A stretch of DNA of 64,000 bases from the NCBI GenBank assembly GCA_016710165.1, contig JADJLJ010000002.1, forward strand, positions 711,501-775,500, read 5' to 3'. This document shows positions 61,213 through 64,000 of the stretch, piece by piece. The translations under genes and the position numbers were made by a program. Position 1 is the first letter of the stretch. Every line of letters begins with the position of its first letter. This stretch comes from Chitinophagaceae bacterium. GTDB lineage: Bacteria; Bacteroidota; Bacteroidia; Chitinophagales; Chitinophagaceae. A model generated the notes under the pieces. The model saw only the letters and a program-made list of their open reading frames with translations, was not told the DNA's origin and did not search any database.

Positions 61213-61763
61213 AAAACAAAATTGTTTTTACAATTTGCAAAAGAGGGATTTTCCAGGTCTTTGCCGGATACCACTTCCGTGCCGGAGGGTATCTTCCAGT
61301 CAAAATTCAGAACAGGGTCATTGTACAGGATCCCGCCTTCCGATTCTTTATTATAATAGGCGCTGCATTTGTAAAGCACTTCAGCCGTTTCACTCAATAC
61401 CGAAAAGCCATGGGCAAAGCCAGCGGGTATGAATAACTGTTTTTTATTTTCAGCAGACAGTTCTGTTGAAAATACCTTGCCAAATGCAGGGGATCCTTTG
61501 CGTATATCAACAACCACGTCCAGGATATTTCCGCTTAATGCCCGTACTAATTTGGTTTGCGCATGCGGGTTCAGCTGGTAGTGCAGGCCACGGATAACCC
61601 CATGGAATGATCTTGACTGGTTGTCCTGCACAAATTTCATATGGATGCCTTCTGCGGCAAATACCTTTTCATTATAGCTTTCAAAAAAATGTCCACGGCT
61701 GTCTCCATAGACTACGGGTTCAAAAATGAGCAAGCCTGGAAATTCTGTTTTAGTGAATGGCAT
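61209..61763 (-). CDS. rfbC: dTDP-4-dehydrorhamnose 3,5-epimerase
   Basis: A 184-residue cupin-fold epimerase: FEPVVYGDSRGHFFESYN, FVQDNQSRSFHGVIRGLHYQ with catalytic H61, VRALSGNILDVVVDIRKGSP, FIPAGFAHGFSVLSETAEVLYKCS and a C-terminal YNDPVLNFDW. The start at MPFTKTEFPG (61763) is correct; a longer frame would run into the epimerase gene. It sits 13 bases after that gene. Confidence 0.94.
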   Translation of the reverse strand: MPFTKTEFPGLLIFEPVVYGDSRGHFFESYNEKVFAAEGIHMKFVQDNQSRSFHGVIRGLHYQLNPHAQTKLVRALSGNILDVVVDIRKGSPAFGKVFSTELSAENKKQLFIPAGFAHGFSVLSETAEVLYKCSAYYNKESEGGILYNDPVLNFDWKIPSGTEVVSGKDLENPSFANCKNNFVF

Positions 61764-61776
61764 AATGAGGCCCTTA

Positions 61777-62805
61777 TCAGGAATATTTTTTCTTAAAGAA
61801 TTCGATCGTCTCAGCCAGGCCATCCTCAAACTTCCGGGTCGGCTGGTAATCCAGTAATTTTTTTGCCAGCGAGATATCAGCCAGTGAATTCCGGATATCT
61901 CCTGCCCTGGATTCCCGGTAAACAGGGGCTGCATCACTGTGAAGCTGATCGCAGCAGGCCTGGTACAGGTAATTCACTGAAAAATTCTCACCGATGGCCA
62001 CATTGTACACCTTATTCAGCGCTGCTGCATTATCGGTAAGCATTCCTTTGATATTTATCTGAACCGCATTGTCCACATAAGTAAAATCACGGGTCTGGCC
62101 ACCATCCCCATTGATATAAACGGGTGTTTGCTTCATGATGCTTTTTACAAACAGGGGAATAACGGCCGCATAGGCCCCGTCGGGGTCCTGGCGCGGGCCA
62201 AATATATTGAAGTACCTTAATCCCAGGAGCTTAATGCCGTAAACGTCTGCAAAGACCTGCGCATATAATTCGTTTGTCTTCTTGGTGGCTGCATAGGGAG
62301 ATAAACATTTTCCCACCCGGTCTTCCTGTTTTGGTAAAGTTGGTTCATCGCCATACACGGAGGAAGAAGAGGCATAAACAAATTGTTTGATATTATTATC
62401 AACAGAAGCTTTGAGCATATTCACAAAGCCGCCCACATTCACTTCATTGAAGTAAACAGGCTCTTTGATACTTCTTGGTACGGAACCCAGCGCTGCCTGG
62501 TGGCTTACATAATCCATGCCTGTACAGGCATGGTGGCAGGTATCCGGGTTACGGATATCTCCTTCCATGAATTCAAAAGCCGGGTAATTTTTCAGGATAT
62601 CAAGATTGGATTGAAACCCGTTTGACAGGTTATCAAGCACCCGCACCTTTTTTGCCCCATGCTTCAATAAGTATTCTGCTATATGGCTTCCGATGAAACC
62701 GGCGCCACCCGTTACCAGAAAAGAGGAATGCGTAAGGTCTTTTGTATGAAAACCCCCATCCCCTGAAGGGGGGATAATTGACGATTCTTTTTTTTGTACA
62801 CTCAT
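61777..62805 (-). CDS. UDP-N-acetylglucosamine 4-epimerase-like (WbpP/TviC type), N-terminus carries repeat
   Basis: A 342-residue extended SDR epimerase: VTGGAGFIGSHIAEYLL cofactor loop, SSSSVYGDEPTLPKQE, catalytic SPYAATKKTNELYAQVFADVYG, GLRYFNIFGPRQDPDGAYAAVIP and YINGDGGQTRDFTYVDNAVQ. The pattern is that of WbpP-like enzymes acting on UDP-GlcNAc/UDP-GalNAc; substrate inferred. The first 30 residues are atypical. Residues about 10-18 (IIPPSGDGG) are translated from a palindromic element (62752-62774), and no other start is possible before the Rossmann motif. Confidence 0.88.
   Translation of the reverse strand: MSVQKKESSIIPPSGDGGFHTKDLTHSSFLVTGGAGFIGSHIAEYLLKHGAKKVRVLDNLSNGFQSNLDILKNYPAFEFMEGDIRNPDTCHHACTGMDYVSHQAALGSVPRSIKEPVYFNEVNVGGFVNMLKASVDNNIKQFVYASSSSVYGDEPTLPKQEDRVGKCLSPYAATKKTNELYAQVFADVYGIKLLGLRYFNIFGPRQDPDGAYAAVIPLFVKSIMKQTPVYINGDGGQTRDFTYVDNAVQINIKGMLTDNAAALNKVYNVAIGENFSVNYLYQACCDQLHSDAAPVYRESRAGDIRNSLADISLAKKLLDYQPTRKFEDGLAETIEFFKKKYS
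62752..62774 (-). repeat. palindromic element inside the coding N-terminus of the epimerase
   Basis: On the minus strand ccccccttcaggggatgggg is in frame with the epimerase and encodes PPSGDGG. It is the only copy that lies wholly within an open frame. Confidence 0.8.
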
Positions 62806-62873
62806 TTTCTCTTTATCTGTTATTGCTTATTCGTAATACATTTACAACTCTCCGCCAGCCGGCGGATATGGGG

Positions 62874-64000
62874 TTACAAACTCCAGTACCTTCTGGAACT
62901 GATCCTGCCACGGTAGATCCCTTTAAGGTCTGCCAGCATTGCATGTTCCTTGGTAATGGAAGCAAAATATTTATCGTCCAGATCTTTATATTCCTTGTGA
63001 GGTACGGTCACTATCACCGCATCGTAGTCGTTGCCGGGTGCAGGGGTGAGTTCAAAGCCATATTCATGTTTCAGTTCATCACTTTCTGCGTAGGGGTCGG
63101 TCACATCCACATTTAAAGAAAATGACCTCAGTTCCTTCACCACATCCGCAACTTTGCTGTTGCGTATGTCGCTTACATTTTCCTTAAAAGTGGCACCCAT
63201 TACCAGCACTTTTGCCTCTTTCACATTGCCGTCGTAGCGAATGATATGCTTTAATATCTTTCTTGCCACATAGCCTGCCATGGCGTCATTGATGAACCTG
63301 CCGGCCAATATCACCTGCGAATTATAACCCAGTTTCTTTGATTTGTAGGTGAGGTAATAAGGATCAACACCAATGCAATGCCCGCCCACCAGGCCTGGCT
63401 GAAACTTGAGGAAATTCCATTTGGTCCCGGCTGCTTCCAGCACTTCATAGGTGTTGATGTTCATTTTATCGAAGATGATGGAAAGTTCATTCATCAATGC
63501 TATGTTCAGGTCTCGCTGGGTGTTCTCGATGATCTTTGCGGCTTCGGCCACTTTAATGGAAGATGCCCGGTGAACGCCGGCCTTTACCACCAGTTCATAC
63601 ACTTTGGCAATGGTATCCAGGCTCTCCCCGCAGCACCCGCTCACTACTTTGGTGATGGTGGTAATGGTATGTTCCTTATCACCCGGGTTTATCCGCTCGG
63701 GCGAATAGCCGATCTTATAATCATCCACCATTTTCAGGCCCGATAATTTTTCAATGATGGGCACACAGTCTTCTTCGGTGCAACCCGGGTAAACCGTACT
63801 TTCATAGACCACATAATCTCCTTTCTTAATAACCTTGCCGATGGTTTCACTGGCACGCTGCACCGGTCTCAGGTCGGGTACATTGTGTTCGTCCACAGGA
63901 GTGGGGACCGCTACAATAAAGAAATTAGCCTGGCGAAGCACATCCAGGTCATTGGTGAATTCAATGTCACATCCATCAAAGTCAGCTGTTTCCAGTTCCT
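62874..64000 (-). CDS. UDP-N-acetylhexosamine 6-dehydrogenase (WbpA/TviB type), 5' end outside window
   Basis: The nucleotide-sugar dehydrogenase family. The frame stays open to the window edge, so the N-terminal NAD loop is missing; the codon at 63941 is internal. Present are FFIVAVPTPVD, YVVYESTVYPGCTEEDCVP, IGYSPERINPGDKEHTI, AEAAKIIENTQRDLNIALMNE, catalytic-site GLVGGHCIGVDPYYLTYK and VLVMGATFKENVSDIRNSKV. With the epimerase downstream it probably makes a UDP-N-acetylhexosaminuronic acid for a surface polysaccharide; the exact sugar is inferred. Confidence 0.9.
   Translation of the reverse strand, partial: ELETADFDGCDIEFTNDLDVLRQANFFIVAVPTPVDEHNVPDLRPVQRASETIGKVIKKGDYVVYESTVYPGCTEEDCVPIIEKLSGLKMVDDYKIGYSPERINPGDKEHTITTITKVVSGCCGESLDTIAKVYELVVKAGVHRASSIKVAEAAKIIENTQRDLNIALMNELSIIFDKMNINTYEVLEAAGTKWNFLKFQPGLVGGHCIGVDPYYLTYKSKKLGYNSQVILAGRFINDAMAGYVARKILKHIIRYDGNVKEAKVLVMGATFKENVSDIRNSKVADVVKELRSFSLNVDVTDPYAESDELKHEYGFELTPAPGNDYDAVIVTVPHKEYKDLDDKYFASITKEHAMLADLKGIYRGRISSRRYWSL

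Noticed and set aside
61764..61937. N-terminal extension of RfbC
   Set aside because: It lies within the epimerase gene in another frame; the cupin fold starts at MPFTKTEFPG.

Overview
The window is a chromosomal segment of a Bacteroidota bacterium, most likely of the Chitinophagaceae. This is inferred from a type 9 secretion (T9SS type B) sorting domain, a GH97 glucosidase, a YwqK/MORN protein, DUF6702, DUF2911 and DUF2795 proteins, futalosine-pathway menaquinone genes, a Chitinophagaceae-looking EF-P, few convincing Shine-Dalgarno sequences and candidate TAnnTTTG-type promoter boxes. No tRNA, rRNA, CRISPR array, integrase or transposase was seen.

Layout. 0-4.4 kb: 3' end of tryptophan 2,3-dioxygenase, cysteine desulfurase, phosphoglucosamine mutase (two frameshifts), a methyltransferase. 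4.5-11.9 kb: two tandem LtaS-like membrane sulfatase-fold proteins, a PAP2 phosphatase, a CNNM/CBS transporter, DUF6702 and HupE/UreJ proteins. 11.9-23.1 kb: exported proteins (M1 peptidase, a beta-roll/S74 self-cleaving surface protein, a CE1-like esterase, GH97, a MORN-like protein, a large BNR propeller). 23.2-35.6 kb: housekeeping genes (peptidase E, SulP-STAS, acyl-CoA-binding protein, Nif3-like, zinc-ribbon coiled coil, recN, fabI, two ABC ATPases, cobalamin adenosyltransferase, gatC, trpS, deoxynucleoside kinase). 35.6-44.5 kb: an AT-richer accessory signalling island with four NarL/LuxR response regulators, two small histidine kinases each next to a multi-pass membrane protein, a secreted ten-cysteine protein, a 36-residue membrane peptide, an outer-membrane-like protein and a 1 kb non-coding stretch holding repeated palindromes. 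44.6-64 kb: class IV aminotransferase, photolyase, mqnD/mqnB, pterin genes (a broken and an intact PTPS, folE), a four-helix-bundle (S23-type) gene between octamer arrays, fabD, a T9SS-exported protein, mdh, a TlpA-like protein, efp, accB-accC, a DUF2911/TPR protein and a nucleotide-sugar operon (rfbD, rfbC, an epimerase and a UDP-sugar dehydrogenase cut by the window end).

Three patterns cut across the genes. First, many intergenic boundaries carry degenerate tandem arrays with a strict 7- or 8-base period; the unit differs from locus to locus while the period is kept. Second, a palindromic element with core CCCCTTTAGGGG and a G-rich tail recurs at eight gene borders; it forms the last codons and stop of fabI, sits directly on two start codons and is translated inside the N-terminus of the epimerase. 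Third, at least seven genes are interrupted by what look like one-base contractions of short homopolymers, plus one two-base deletion. These may be assembly errors and should be resolved before any of those genes is called a pseudogene.
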